27,776 nucleotides of DNA from an uncultured Bacteroidota bacterium (GTDB lineage Bacteria; Bacteroidota; Bacteroidia; Bacteroidales; CAIWKO01). The position numbers and the translations under genes were made by a program. This document shows, piece by piece, positions 7,685 to 16,867 of this stretch (positions are counted from its first letter, which is position 1; each line of letters starts with the position of its first letter). The stretch covers positions 1 through 27,776 of the forward strand of contig CALGYY010000020.1 of assembly GCA_937934705.1 (NCBI GenBank). Reading direction: 5' to 3'. The notes beneath the pieces were generated by a model. The model was not told where the DNA came from. It did no database searches and saw only the letters and a list, made by a program, of their open reading frames with translations.

Positions 7685-10600
7685 ATGAATAAACTGAAAA
7701 CACTCCTCTTTCTTTTCCTGTTTTGTTTAATTTTCACCAGCCTGAATGCCCAAACGGTTTTCTGGACTGAAAATTTTAATAACGGGTGCACATCACTCTG
7801 TCTGGTCTCATCCTATACGGGACCTAACGGAAGTTGGACAATGACCAATAATGGGCCTTCCTCAGCCTGCGGCGGAACGGTTTATCCCAATGAATGGTAT
7901 GTCAGCTGCGCTGAGAACGGAAATGCAGTGGGCACCTGCGGATCCGGCTGTGGGAGCAATGCAACGCTTCATATCGGAAATACATCCATGACGGCCAATG
8001 CCGGGTTCTACTGCCCAACAGGTGATTGTGGTGCAGCTTATGATGCGGGGGGCTATTGCGGCGTTTTAGGGATGGATCCCTCGGCACAGACCGACAAACG
8101 TGCAGAATCACCTGTTATCAACTGTACAGGACGCAGCAATATTACAATGCGCTTCAAATACATGGAGGCCGGGCAGACCACATTTGATGATGCAACGGTT
8201 TGGTATTACAACGGTTCAGTCTGGGCCCAGTTAAGTAATCCTGCCAAAACGAATAATTCCGGCTGCGGAGGCCAGGGCAGATGGACCGCCTATTCAATTG
8301 CTCTGCCAGCCAGCGCTGATAACAACCCCAATGTGAAAATCGGGTTCAGATGGGTGAATGATGATGACGGAAGTGGTACCGATCCTTCATTTGCGGTGGA
8401 TGACGTTACCCTCGAAGTCCCCTCCGCAGCTACACCAGTGGTAACCTTTACCGCCAGCGATTCCACCATCTGTGCCGGGGAATGTATCAACTTCACAGGT
8501 AATGCCACCAATGGACCCATTATCAGCTGGGCCTGGACCTTTGGCGGGGGAACACCCGGAACCGCCAACGTGCAGAACCCGACCAATATCTGCTTCAATA
8601 CCCCCGGTACCTATTCCGTTACCCTCACCGCTACCAACGGGAGCGGTCCCGGCAGTCTGACCAAAACCAACTATATCGTGGTCACAGCCAATCCAGTCGT
8701 GGGCGTTACCCCGGCCTCTTCCAATATCTGCGTGGGAATGTCCGACACCCTCGACGCTTTCGGCGCATCCACCTATAGCTGGACGCCGGCTACCGGTCTG
8801 AACACCACCACCGGCGCTACCGTGATCGCCAGTCCGGCAAGTACCACCACATACACGGTCACAGGAACCAGCGGCGGATGCACCGGCAGTTCCCTGGTCA
8901 CCGTCAATGTGAACCCCGTGATCACTCCCGGAGCAGGAGCCGATACCACGCTTTGCACCGGAGCATCCTATACCCTCGACGGCAGCGGGGGAACCACCTA
9001 CAACTGGTCACCCGCCACCGGCCTGAGCTGCACCAATTGTGAAGACCCCGTGGCCACGCCTTCTGTTACCACCACCTATACCGTTACCGTGGGCAACGGG
9101 GTTTGTATCCCCGCCACCGACCAGGTGACCGTGACCGTGAATCCGGTTCCTGTGGTCAGCATCACACCCGCTTCGGCTTCCATCTGTGTGGGAGACAGCA
9201 CAGGCCTGACAGCCCTTGGCGCCGCATCATTTGTATGGAGTCCCGCGACAGGCCTGAATTCCACCACTACAGCCTCAGTGATGGCCGGTCCGGGAAGCAG
9301 TACAACATACACCGTTACCGGAACCACAGCAGGATGTACCGGCTCCTCCACCGTGGCCGTAACAGTGGTCCCCGCGCTCATCGCCAATGCCGGAACCGAC
9401 GATACCGTTTGTGCAGGCAGCGGCACCCAGCTCAATGCCAGCGGTGGTACAGCATTCTCCTGGTCGCCCGTGACCGGACTGAGTTGTACCAACTGTCCCG
9501 ACCCTGTGGCCACACCGCCAATCACCACAACATACACTGTAACGGTTTCCAGCGGATCCTGCACCCCGGCCACGGATGCGGTCACCATCACGGTTATTCC
9601 GGGCATTTCCGCCAATGCCGGCCCCAACGACACCATCTGTAACGGAAGCAGTACCAATCTGCTGGCCAGCGGCGGGACCGATTTTGCCTGGTCGCCCGCA
9701 ACAGGATTAAGCTGTACCACTTGCGCTAACCCTGTAGCTTCCCCCACCGCAACCACCACCTATACTGTCACGGTGACCACAGGCCCCTGTTCTGCCTCTG
9801 ACGCCATCACCGTGTTTGTTGACAGCCCGCCCATGGCCAATGCCGGCCCGGATACCTCTTTCTGTGCCGGGACAAATGTGCAACTGAACGGCAGCGGGGG
9901 AGGAACCTACACCTGGACTCCGGCAGCAGGACTGAGCTGTACCAATTGCTCCAATCCGATCGCCAATCCGGCTGTGAATACAGTGTACACGCTCTCGGTG
10001 ACCAATGGCGTTTGTCCGGCCGCCACTGATGCAGTGAGTGTAATGGTGAATCCCCTGCCCGTCGCCAATGCCGGTGCTGACGACACCATATGCGCCGGCG
10101 AAACTGCCCTGCTCGATGCATCCGGCGGCGGAAGCTATACCTGGTCACCCGCAACAGGACTGAGCTGCACCAATTGCGAAGCACCCAACGCAAACCCCAC
10201 TGTCACCACCATCTACACCGTAACGGTGAACCTTGCCGGATGCACGGCCAGTGATGCACTTACCCTCACCGTCCTGCCGGCCATAGTCCCCGATGCAGGA
10301 ATGAATGCTTCGGTATGTATCGGCGACAGTGTGCAACTGAACGCTTCAGGAGGAACGCTCTATACCTGGAGTCCGGCCATTGGCCTCAGTTGTTCAGACT
10401 GTCCCGACCCCATGGCAGGTCCGGCCATCACCACAACCTACACCGTGAGTGTCGGCAACGGGATCTGCCTTGCGGCCACAGATATGGTCACGGTGACGGT
10501 TAACCCCATTCCCATCGCCAATATCAGCGGTGATGAGGACATCTGCGCGGGGGATCCCACCGTGCTCACAGCCAGCGGAGGCAGCACATATCTGTGGAGC

Positions 10601-11224
10601 AACGGCGCCGTGACCAATCCGGTGAGCATCGTCCCGGCCACCTCGCAGTGGTTCAGCGTTACCGCGTCAAACGCGGGTTGCAGCGATACAGACTCGGTTT
10701 ACATCACCGTTTTCATTCCGGACTTTGTGGATGCCGAACCCGACACCTCCATCGTTTATGGCGCCAGCGTGCAGATCACCACACAGGGCGGACAATCATG
10801 GTCGTGGCAGCCGGCCATCTGGCTAAGCTGCACCAACTGCAGCAACCCTGTCGCCACACCTGAGGAAAGCATCACCTATACCGTAACAGCCATAGATTCC
10901 AACGGCTGCGAATCGGTGGATTATGTGACCATTACCATCGACCTCGACTGCGGGGCCGTTTATATTCCCAACATCTTTTCTCCCAACGGTGATAATATGA
11001 ACGACGTGCTTTATGTGCGCGGCAACTGCATCACGGGAATGGACTTCACCATTTTTGACCGCTGGGGCGAAAAGGTTTATGTCGGCACCAATGTGCAGGA
11101 TGGATGGGACGGCATTTTCCGCGGAGAGTATATGGAGAACGGGGTCTATTACTACAATCTCAAAGCGACCCTGATCGACGGCAGCGAGATCAAACGCAAA
11201 GGAACCATCACGCTGGTCAGGTAG
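7685..11224 (+). CDS. Large secreted PKD/Ig-like repeat protein with T9SS type B sorting domain
   Basis: An 1179-residue protein with a signal peptide (MNKLKTLLFLFLFCLIFTSLNAQ). An N-terminal ~225-residue Cys-rich domain resembles a lectin/jellyroll module (FRWVNDDDGSGTDPSFAVDDVTLE). A PKD-like domain follows at ~250-335 (WAWTFGGGTPGT, TPGTYSVTLTATN), then ten tandem ~75-residue units of the form ANAGxDDTICxG, SGGxxYxWSPATGLSCTNC, PxATPxxTTTYTVTV. Most carry the paired Cys of LSCTNC; units 1, 3 and 9 lack it. The end (IPNIFSPNGDNMNDVLYVRG, FDRWGEKVY, GTITLVR) is a gliding-motility-associated type B domain. Export by T9SS and surface display are expected; ligand and role are unknown. No PorP/SprF gene is adjacent, unlike the first cluster. 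Confidence 0.92.
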   Translation: MNKLKTLLFLFLFCLIFTSLNAQTVFWTENFNNGCTSLCLVSSYTGPNGSWTMTNNGPSSACGGTVYPNEWYVSCAENGNAVGTCGSGCGSNATLHIGNTSMTANAGFYCPTGDCGAAYDAGGYCGVLGMDPSAQTDKRAESPVINCTGRSNITMRFKYMEAGQTTFDDATVWYYNGSVWAQLSNPAKTNNSGCGGQGRWTAYSIALPASADNNPNVKIGFRWVNDDDGSGTDPSFAVDDVTLEVPSAATPVVTFTASDSTICAGECINFTGNATNGPIISWAWTFGGGTPGTANVQNPTNICFNTPGTYSVTLTATNGSGPGSLTKTNYIVVTANPVVGVTPASSNICVGMSDTLDAFGASTYSWTPATGLNTTTGATVIASPASTTTYTVTGTSGGCTGSSLVTVNVNPVITPGAGADTTLCTGASYTLDGSGGTTYNWSPATGLSCTNCEDPVATPSVTTTYTVTVGNGVCIPATDQVTVTVNPVPVVSITPASASICVGDSTGLTALGAASFVWSPATGLNSTTTASVMAGPGSSTTYTVTGTTAGCTGSSTVAVTVVPALIANAGTDDTVCAGSGTQLNASGGTAFSWSPVTGLSCTNCPDPVATPPITTTYTVTVSSGSCTPATDAVTITVIPGISANAGPNDTICNGSSTNLLASGGTDFAWSPATGLSCTTCANPVASPTATTTYTVTVTTGPCSASDAITVFVDSPPMANAGPDTSFCAGTNVQLNGSGGGTYTWTPAAGLSCTNCSNPIANPAVNTVYTLSVTNGVCPAATDAVSVMVNPLPVANAGADDTICAGETALLDASGGGSYTWSPATGLSCTNCEAPNANPTVTTIYTVTVNLAGCTASDALTLTVLPAIVPDAGMNASVCIGDSVQLNASGGTLYTWSPAIGLSCSDCPDPMAGPAITTTYTVSVGNGICLAATDMVTVTVNPIPIANISGDEDICAGDPTVLTASGGSTYLWSNGAVTNPVSIVPATSQWFSVTASNAGCSDTDSVYITVFIPDFVDAEPDTSIVYGASVQITTQGGQSWSWQPAIWLSCTNCSNPVATPEESITYTVTAIDSNGCESVDYVTITIDLDCGAVYIPNIFSPNGDNMNDVLYVRGNCITGMDFTIFDRWGEKVYVGTNVQDGWDGIFRGEYMENGVYYYNLKATLIDGSEIKRKGTITLVR

Positions 11225-11279
11225 AACATATGGTTGAAAAACCTGTATTTATGCCGGCTTCCTTAAGGCGGAAAGGCGA

Positions 11280-11287
11280 TACCTTTG
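11280..11287 (+). promoter_or_regulatory. Candidate -7 element TACCTTTG upstream of the beta-helix gene pair
   Basis: An exact TAnnTTTG match ending 16 bp before the ATG at 11304, in the 79-bp gap after the preceding gene. It could give the two beta-helix genes their own transcript. The -33 region is not convincing. Confidence 0.5.
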
Positions 11288-11303
11288 TCCCCATATAAAC
11301 AAT

Positions 11304-14063
11304 ATGATGAATCCGTATATCCGTTTTATGCTTCCGCTGATGCTGCTTTCACAGGCTGTTGCAGCGACAAATTTTGTGGTGACCAACACCAATGATTCAG
11401 GCCCCGGCAGTCTTCGTCAGGCCATCACTGATGCAAACTCCGGTGCAGGGAGCGACCTGATCACTTTCAGTATTCCTGCTTCTGATCCCGGCTACAATGC
11501 AGCCAGAGGCGCCTGGATCCTGACTCCGGCCACATCCTATCCATATTTCACGGGATCCAATATCACCGTGGATGGACACAGTCAGGCACTGAACCAGGGC
11601 GACAGCAACAGCACGGGACCCGAGATCGTGATTGACGGTCTGGGAACTTTAGCCAATGCCTTCATACTGGCTACTCCGGGTAATGTGATCAAAGGTTTGT
11701 GCATTGTCCGCTGTACCTATGCGATCGTATTCTTCAACAGCACCGCCATGAACAACCTGGTCAGCGGCTGCTATATCGGTACTGATGAAAGCGGAAGTAT
11801 TCCGCTGGGAAATATGGTAGGAATCGGTGTTTCCGGAAATGCGGTCAACAACACCATCAGCGATAACCTGATATCGGGGAACAGCCAGGCCGGTATCGGG
11901 CTTCAGGCTGCGGGTCAGACCACCATCAGGGGAAATAAAATCGGAACGGACCGCCTGGGTGTGTCGGCTTTGCCGAATTATTATGGCATTGCGGTCGATA
12001 ACGGGGTGAACGTCATCATCGGGGGAAACAGTCCGGCAGACCGCAACCTGATCTCGGGGAATACCAGTTGCGGGATCGGACTGAACGGCAGCGGAACCCA
12101 TAACATAACTGTCAAAGGGAATTATATCGGAACGGATACTTCGGGAACCCTGCCCATTCCCAATGATTTCGGGATCATTCTTGCGGGATCGCCCAATAAC
12201 ACTATCGGCGGCGCCAGTCCGGGAGAGGGCAACCTGATCAGTGGCAATCTCTCCGCCGGCGTATTGCTCAACGGCAGCGGAACCAACTTCAATTCCATCA
12301 GAGGTAATATTGTAGGCCTTGATTTTTCAGGCAGTTCAGAACTTCATAACCATGTCGGGATCCTGCTGAAAAGCAATGCGAAAAACAATATCGTCGGCGG
12401 GCCTGCAGCCGGCGACCGCAATATCATCAGTGGTAATGACGAGATAGGGGTGTACGTGGAAGCCAGTGATTCAAACCGCTTTGAGAACAATCTTATCGGG
12501 CCCGACATCACGGGGATGAACCCCATTATGGCCGGAGACTCCATGTTCCAGGGTAACGGTATTGAGCTGAATACAGTATCGAAATACAATGTGGTGATCA
12601 ACAATGTGATCTCCGGGAACCGCGTTTATGGCTTTGTCTTTTATGGACAGGTGTCGTACAATGACCTGACCGGAAATCTGATCGGAACGGATATCACCGG
12701 GAATCACGCCATGAAGAATGCGACGGGGATCTGCGTCGACGGGGCATCCAATCACAACAACATTATTGACAATGTTCTTTCCGGTAACCTGAGCTACGGT
12801 ATTTTTATCGTGACCACCGGGACTTACTACAATGTGGTACAGGGCAACATGATCGGGACCAATGCGGCCGGGACCGACAGTATTCCCAACGATATCGGGC
12901 TGACCATCGGCGGTGGCGCGCGTTACAATGTGATCGGCGGTTACCAGCCCCATGAGCGCAACATCATTTCGGGCAACCGTTTCGACGGGATTGAAATCGC
13001 CGATAATATGACGGATTACAATCAGATCATCGGCAATTATGTGGGCACGGATATCAGCGGCACCTACGCCATTCCCAACGTTCACGGCATCGGGATAGCC
13101 ACATTTCCCGCGAGCAATCTTTTCGACGGCAACCTGGTTTCGGGCAATTCACAGATGGGATATATCCTTTTTGAAAGTGCTGACAGCAACCGCATCATCA
13201 ACGGGAAGGTTGGCACCGATGCAAGCGGTGTGAATCCTCTGCCGAACGGGCTGACGGGAATCCTGCTCATGGAAGGTGCCAATCATAATGTGATCGGGGG
13301 CGACACCTGCGGGAACATCATTGCTTATAACGGCAACGGCGGGGTGGTGCTGCTGGATGACGACACACGTTTCAATACCATTTCGGGTAACGCGATTCAC
13401 GACAATAGTGGCCTGGGAGGCATCGATATCTTTCCATACGGATGCAACGGCAATGATGTGGGCGACGGTGACAGCGGGCCGAACGATATGATCAATTATC
13501 CCGCTGCACAGGTCGTGGCTTACGACAGCGTCAGCGGGCAGACCGCCATCTGGGGAACGGTGGATGTCCCGGATGCAGACTCCGCCATAGTGGAAGTCTT
13601 TATTGCGCAGCAGGACAGCCTGGGATGCAGCGAAGGACCGGTCTACCTCGGGCAGTGTATGGTCAATCAGAACCTGACCTGGGTTTTGCTCACATCGGCC
13701 CTGTCCATGGGAGACGAAATCACGCTGACCCTGACGGATAAATACGGCAATACTTCTGAATTCGCTCCCAGAACAAATGTCAGCTATACGGATGGTGTCG
13801 CGCAGCATGGGCCGGTGAATGAAGAAATCCGTGTGATGCCCAATCCATTCAGCGATCATTTTGCGGTGGAGTTTTCAGGTGAAAGACCTTACAGTATCGC
13901 ATTACTTGATGCCTTCGGCCGTTGTATTACAGAAAGCAGCGGGCTGAACGACAGACGCTGGGAATTCAATGAAGGAACACCCCTCGGCGCCGGATTTTAC
14001 ATTCTTCGGATCACCTGCACGGACGGGCGCATCGGTACACATAGGCTTTGCAAAACACAATGA
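11304..14063 (+). CDS. Secreted right-handed parallel beta-helix protein with T9SS type A sorting domain
   Basis: A 919-residue protein. A signal peptide (PLMLLSQAVAA) precedes VVTNTNDSGPGSLRQAITDAN, the GSLRQAI motif seen at the start of many exported beta-helix proteins. Residues ~100-730 are repeated rungs with the motifs GNYIGTD-SGT--IPN--GI, N-IGG-SP--RN-ISGN, typical of parallel beta-helix (NosD/pectate-lyase-like) folds. A ~100-residue beta domain follows, then a C-terminal type A T9SS signal from about residue 845 (VMPNPFSDHFAVEFSG, LGAGFYILRI). Translation could start at 11304 or 11307, both ATG. Such proteins are often carbohydrate-binding or polysaccharide-active, but no catalytic residues are assignable. 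The stop overlaps the next gene by 4 bp (ATGA). Confidence 0.9.
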   Translation: MMNPYIRFMLPLMLLSQAVAATNFVVTNTNDSGPGSLRQAITDANSGAGSDLITFSIPASDPGYNAARGAWILTPATSYPYFTGSNITVDGHSQALNQGDSNSTGPEIVIDGLGTLANAFILATPGNVIKGLCIVRCTYAIVFFNSTAMNNLVSGCYIGTDESGSIPLGNMVGIGVSGNAVNNTISDNLISGNSQAGIGLQAAGQTTIRGNKIGTDRLGVSALPNYYGIAVDNGVNVIIGGNSPADRNLISGNTSCGIGLNGSGTHNITVKGNYIGTDTSGTLPIPNDFGIILAGSPNNTIGGASPGEGNLISGNLSAGVLLNGSGTNFNSIRGNIVGLDFSGSSELHNHVGILLKSNAKNNIVGGPAAGDRNIISGNDEIGVYVEASDSNRFENNLIGPDITGMNPIMAGDSMFQGNGIELNTVSKYNVVINNVISGNRVYGFVFYGQVSYNDLTGNLIGTDITGNHAMKNATGICVDGASNHNNIIDNVLSGNLSYGIFIVTTGTYYNVVQGNMIGTNAAGTDSIPNDIGLTIGGGARYNVIGGYQPHERNIISGNRFDGIEIADNMTDYNQIIGNYVGTDISGTYAIPNVHGIGIATFPASNLFDGNLVSGNSQMGYILFESADSNRIINGKVGTDASGVNPLPNGLTGILLMEGANHNVIGGDTCGNIIAYNGNGGVVLLDDDTRFNTISGNAIHDNSGLGGIDIFPYGCNGNDVGDGDSGPNDMINYPAAQVVAYDSVSGQTAIWGTVDVPDADSAIVEVFIAQQDSLGCSEGPVYLGQCMVNQNLTWVLLTSALSMGDEITLTLTDKYGNTSEFAPRTNVSYTDGVAQHGPVNEEIRVMPNPFSDHFAVEFSGERPYSIALLDAFGRCITESSGLNDRRWEFNEGTPLGAGFYILRITCTDGRIGTHRLCKTQ

Positions 14064-16132
14064 ACATGAACACCATCTTTCTGAGAACGCTGACTTTGTT
14101 TCTGGCCGGCATTCTGTGCTCAGGCATGGCGGGTGCCGCCACCTTCACCGTAAACAACACCGCTGATGCGGGTGCCGGCTCACTTCGTCAGGCCATCATG
14201 GATGCTAATATATCACCGGGCGCTGACCAGATCCTGTTCAACATCCCGCTGAGTGACCCGAATTACAATTCAACAACAGGGGTCTGGGTGATCAGTCCGC
14301 TGACGGCTTACAGCTTCATAACCGGCTCAGGGCTGACCATCGACGGAAGCAGCCAGACGCTGAACCAGGGCAATACCAATGCAGATGGTCCGGAAATCAT
14401 GCTGAACGGAAGCAGCAATACGGTGGATTATGCCTTCAGTATTATTAATGCATCAGACATCACCATCAAAGGTTTTATAATATCAGATTTTATATATGGT
14501 ATACAGATTTATGGAACGAATTCCAGGAATAACAGGATCAGCGGGAATTACCTTGGGACTAACCATAACGCTTCCGACAGCCTCGGCAATTACATCGGTA
14601 TAGAGATCATCGGTGGTGCGAAGAAGAACATTGTGGGCGGCACCACGGTGGCTGACAGGAACATCGCCTCCGGCAATGAGCACATCGGGATACGTGTGGT
14701 GGATGCCGACAGCAATTACATATGGGGAAATTATGTTGGCACCGACAGGGAAGGGAATTACCGCATCGGCAATTATGACGGGATCAGCGTGGAAGGGACT
14801 GCAAAGTACAATGTCATCGGCGGAAATACCCCGGCCCACCGAAACGTGGTCAGCGGCAATTATGCCTATGGTATTCCTTTCATAGGCAATGCGGTATTTT
14901 ACAACGAGGTTTATGGCAATTACATCGGCACCAATGCCGCGGGTACTGCGGCCATTCCAAACACTTACGGCGTTTTGTTCGACGACGGTTCTTCTTACAA
15001 CATCGTGGGATCCAACAATGTAGGCGAACGTAACATCATCAGCGGAAATTCAGGTTACGGTGTTTTTATTTACAATTACGGAACCCATGACAATATCGTG
15101 GAGGGCAATTATATCGGGACGGATGTCACAGGAACTATGGCTGTGCCCAATGCCAATGGTATTGTGGTGGATGGTGCGCCGTACCGGCATTATATCCGGA
15201 ATAATGTGATCTCGGGGAATGACCAGGAAGGCATCGTGATTCACATCACCGGGAGCGATGGCCATATCGTGACGGCGAATAAGATCGGTACCGATGCATC
15301 CGGAATGCAGGCTCTGGGGAATGGTACCGACGGCATCAGGATAGGGGAGGGTCCCATTAACAATATCATCGGCGGAAGTCCGTCAGAGGGCAACATCATC
15401 GCCTTCAACCTGGGTTGCGGGGTAAATATTCTCACTGATGACATTCGGAAAAACACGGTTTCCTGTAATACGATTTATGGTAATGGCGGCCTGGGCATTG
15501 ATCTCTTCCCTGCCGGGCCCAATCTTAACGATGGCGGGGATATCGACGCCGGGGCGAACGACGGGATGAATTATCCTGTGATTGATTCCGTGATCTTCAT
15601 CACCCCCCAGGCGATCATTTACGGAACCCTGGATGCACTGGCACCTGAGCATTGCCGGGTGGAGCTCTTTCGTGCAAATCCCGATATTACCGGATATGGT
15701 GAAGGAGAAGTGTATTTGGGATACTGTATCCCTGATGCCATGGGCAATTGGAGAGATACGACGGTGAATGTTTTTCCGGGAAATTTCGTCACAGCTACAG
15801 CCACCGACAGCGCGGGAAATACTTCCGAGTTTTCGTTCTGCTATCCCTATCCCCCGGTTTCCGTTGAAGAAGTGAGCGGCGGAGCTGTTGTTATCAGTAC
15901 CGGCCCCAATCCCGTAAATGATTATCTGGAGATCACGCTCAGCGGTGATGGTAACTTTAGTGTTCCTTTTGACCTGCAGGTGTACAGTATGCGCGGGCAG
16001 CTGGTCATGGTCCAAAGCATCGGGGAGATGTCTGTCCGTATTCCTGTGTCTCACCTCTCCAGCGGAGTGTATCAGTGTCGCATTATGAAAACCGGGGTGA
16101 TGCTGGCGGTATTCAGAATTACGAAACGCTGA
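14060..16132 (+). CDS. Second secreted beta-helix protein with T9SS type A sorting domain (paralog of the preceding gene)
   Basis: A 690-residue protein with a signal peptide (FLAGILCSGMAGA), then FTVNNTADAGAGSLRQAIMDAN, as in the upstream gene. The same rung motifs follow (GNYIGTDVTGTMAVPN, NIIGGSPSEGN, RNIISGN), with fewer rungs. The beta domain near 500-600 and a type A signal (STGPNPVNDYLEITLSG, SSGVYQCRIMKTG) also match. The start at 14060 overlaps the upstream stop in an ATGA, implying translational coupling; an alternative ATG lies 6 nt further on. The pair looks like a tandem duplication with later divergence and rung loss or gain. Function is not known. Confidence 0.9.
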   Translation: MNMNTIFLRTLTLFLAGILCSGMAGAATFTVNNTADAGAGSLRQAIMDANISPGADQILFNIPLSDPNYNSTTGVWVISPLTAYSFITGSGLTIDGSSQTLNQGNTNADGPEIMLNGSSNTVDYAFSIINASDITIKGFIISDFIYGIQIYGTNSRNNRISGNYLGTNHNASDSLGNYIGIEIIGGAKKNIVGGTTVADRNIASGNEHIGIRVVDADSNYIWGNYVGTDREGNYRIGNYDGISVEGTAKYNVIGGNTPAHRNVVSGNYAYGIPFIGNAVFYNEVYGNYIGTNAAGTAAIPNTYGVLFDDGSSYNIVGSNNVGERNIISGNSGYGVFIYNYGTHDNIVEGNYIGTDVTGTMAVPNANGIVVDGAPYRHYIRNNVISGNDQEGIVIHITGSDGHIVTANKIGTDASGMQALGNGTDGIRIGEGPINNIIGGSPSEGNIIAFNLGCGVNILTDDIRKNTVSCNTIYGNGGLGIDLFPAGPNLNDGGDIDAGANDGMNYPVIDSVIFITPQAIIYGTLDALAPEHCRVELFRANPDITGYGEGEVYLGYCIPDAMGNWRDTTVNVFPGNFVTATATDSAGNTSEFSFCYPYPPVSVEEVSGGAVVISTGPNPVNDYLEITLSGDGNFSVPFDLQVYSMRGQLVMVQSIGEMSVRIPVSHLSSGVYQCRIMKTGVMLAVFRITKR

Positions 16133-16133
16133 T

Positions 16134-16450
16134 TCAGTCAGCAGTCAGCAGTCAGCAGTGAGCAGTGAGTCGAAAGTCAGAAGGTCATAAAGTCGAAAAG
16201 TCGAAAGTCGAAAGGGTGTCCCGTTCTCCATCACTTCATCACACATCCACCATCGCCACCTATTCACGTGCTGCGTTCACCATCGCCCCTCGACAAGCTC
16301 GGGGACCGGGGCCTTTTTGTTTGCAACAGGGCTTCGACAAGCTCAGCCATGATTCAGTCAGCAGTCAGCAGTCAGCAGTGAGTCGAAAGTCAGAAGGTCG
16401 AAAGTCATATAGTCAGAAGGTCATAAAGTCGAAAAGTCAGAAGGTCGAAA
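16134..16450 (+). repeat. Low-complexity intergenic repeats (CAGTCAG / GTCGAAAG blocks)
   Basis: Two blocks (about 16134-16216 and 16349-16450) each run from CAGTCAGCAGTCAGCAGTGA into GTCGAAAGTCAGAAGGTC-type units. Between them lie two copies of a TCGACAAGCTC motif (near 16290 and 16330). A block of the same kind in the opposite orientation lies at 25711-25775. No gene is supportable here. Confidence 0.85.
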
Positions 16451-16780
16451 GCGCAGTAATGACAGGCGCGGATTCCGAACATTCTTCAAGGCGATGTCCC
16501 CTCACGCGCCTCATGACACGGCATCTACTGCACTGAACTACCGGCACCGCCATATCTGCGCCGTAATGACAGGCGCGGATTCCGAACATTCTTCAAGGCG
16601 ATGTCCCCTCACGCGCCTCATGACACGGCAGCTACTGCACTGAACTACCGGCACTGCCATATCTGCGCCGTCATGACACGGCGCCAAAGCACCAAACTAT
16701 TGTCACCGCCATATCTGCGCCGTAATGACAGGCGCGGATTCAGTCCTTCCATCAAAGCGATGCCCCTGCACGCGCCTCCA
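16451..16780 (+). repeat. REP-like ~107-bp tandem repeat array, left copy
   Basis: TAATGACAGGCGCGGATT recurs at 16457, 16564 and 16723. The first interval is 107 bp; the second is about 159 bp because a ~52-bp partial unit is inserted. Each unit carries GGCGCG(G) and CGCGCCTCATGACACGGC segments that form an imperfect inverted repeat. The same family occurs in the opposite orientation at 25219-25710. The short open frames through it are repeat-derived and I do not regard them as genes. Confidence 0.88.
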
Positions 16781-16821
16781 ATATTTCATAAAATTTCCCC
16801 CTGAAACTGTTTTTTTTTCTT

Positions 16822-16829
16822 TAAGTTTG
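16822..16829 (+). promoter_or_regulatory. gatE: Candidate -7 element TAAGTTTG of the gatE-gatD operon
   Basis: An exact TAnnTTTG match 38 bp upstream of the gatE ATG, preceded by a T-tract. Its last base directly abuts the palindrome at 16830-16861, so the predicted transcription start falls in the palindrome's left arm. Confidence 0.55.
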
Positions 16830-16861
16830 ACGCCTTTAACAAAGCAAATCTTTAAAGGCGT
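16830..16861 (+). promoter_or_regulatory. Perfect palindrome / 5'-UTR hairpin before gatE
   Basis: Ten-base arms ACGCCTTTAA and TTAAAGGCGT are exact reverse complements around a 12-nt spacer. The element ends 6 nt before the gatE start codon and starts at the end of the candidate -7 element. It could be an operator for a repressor acting at the start site, or an RNA hairpin limiting ribosome access. Which one cannot be told from sequence. Confidence 0.6.
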
Positions 16862-16867
16862 AACCTA

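Noticed and set aside
9076..9759. Long minus-strand open frame opposite the Ig-like repeats
   Set aside because: It is a by-product of the regular repeat structure and codon bias on the plus strand.
16451..16780. Possible CRISPR array
   Set aside because: The unit is ~107 bp with no alternation of a short conserved repeat and unique spacers, and there are no cas genes.
16165..16804. Short plus-strand open frames in the left repeat region
   Set aside because: They are built from low-complexity and REP-like repeats, with no initiation context or domain pattern.
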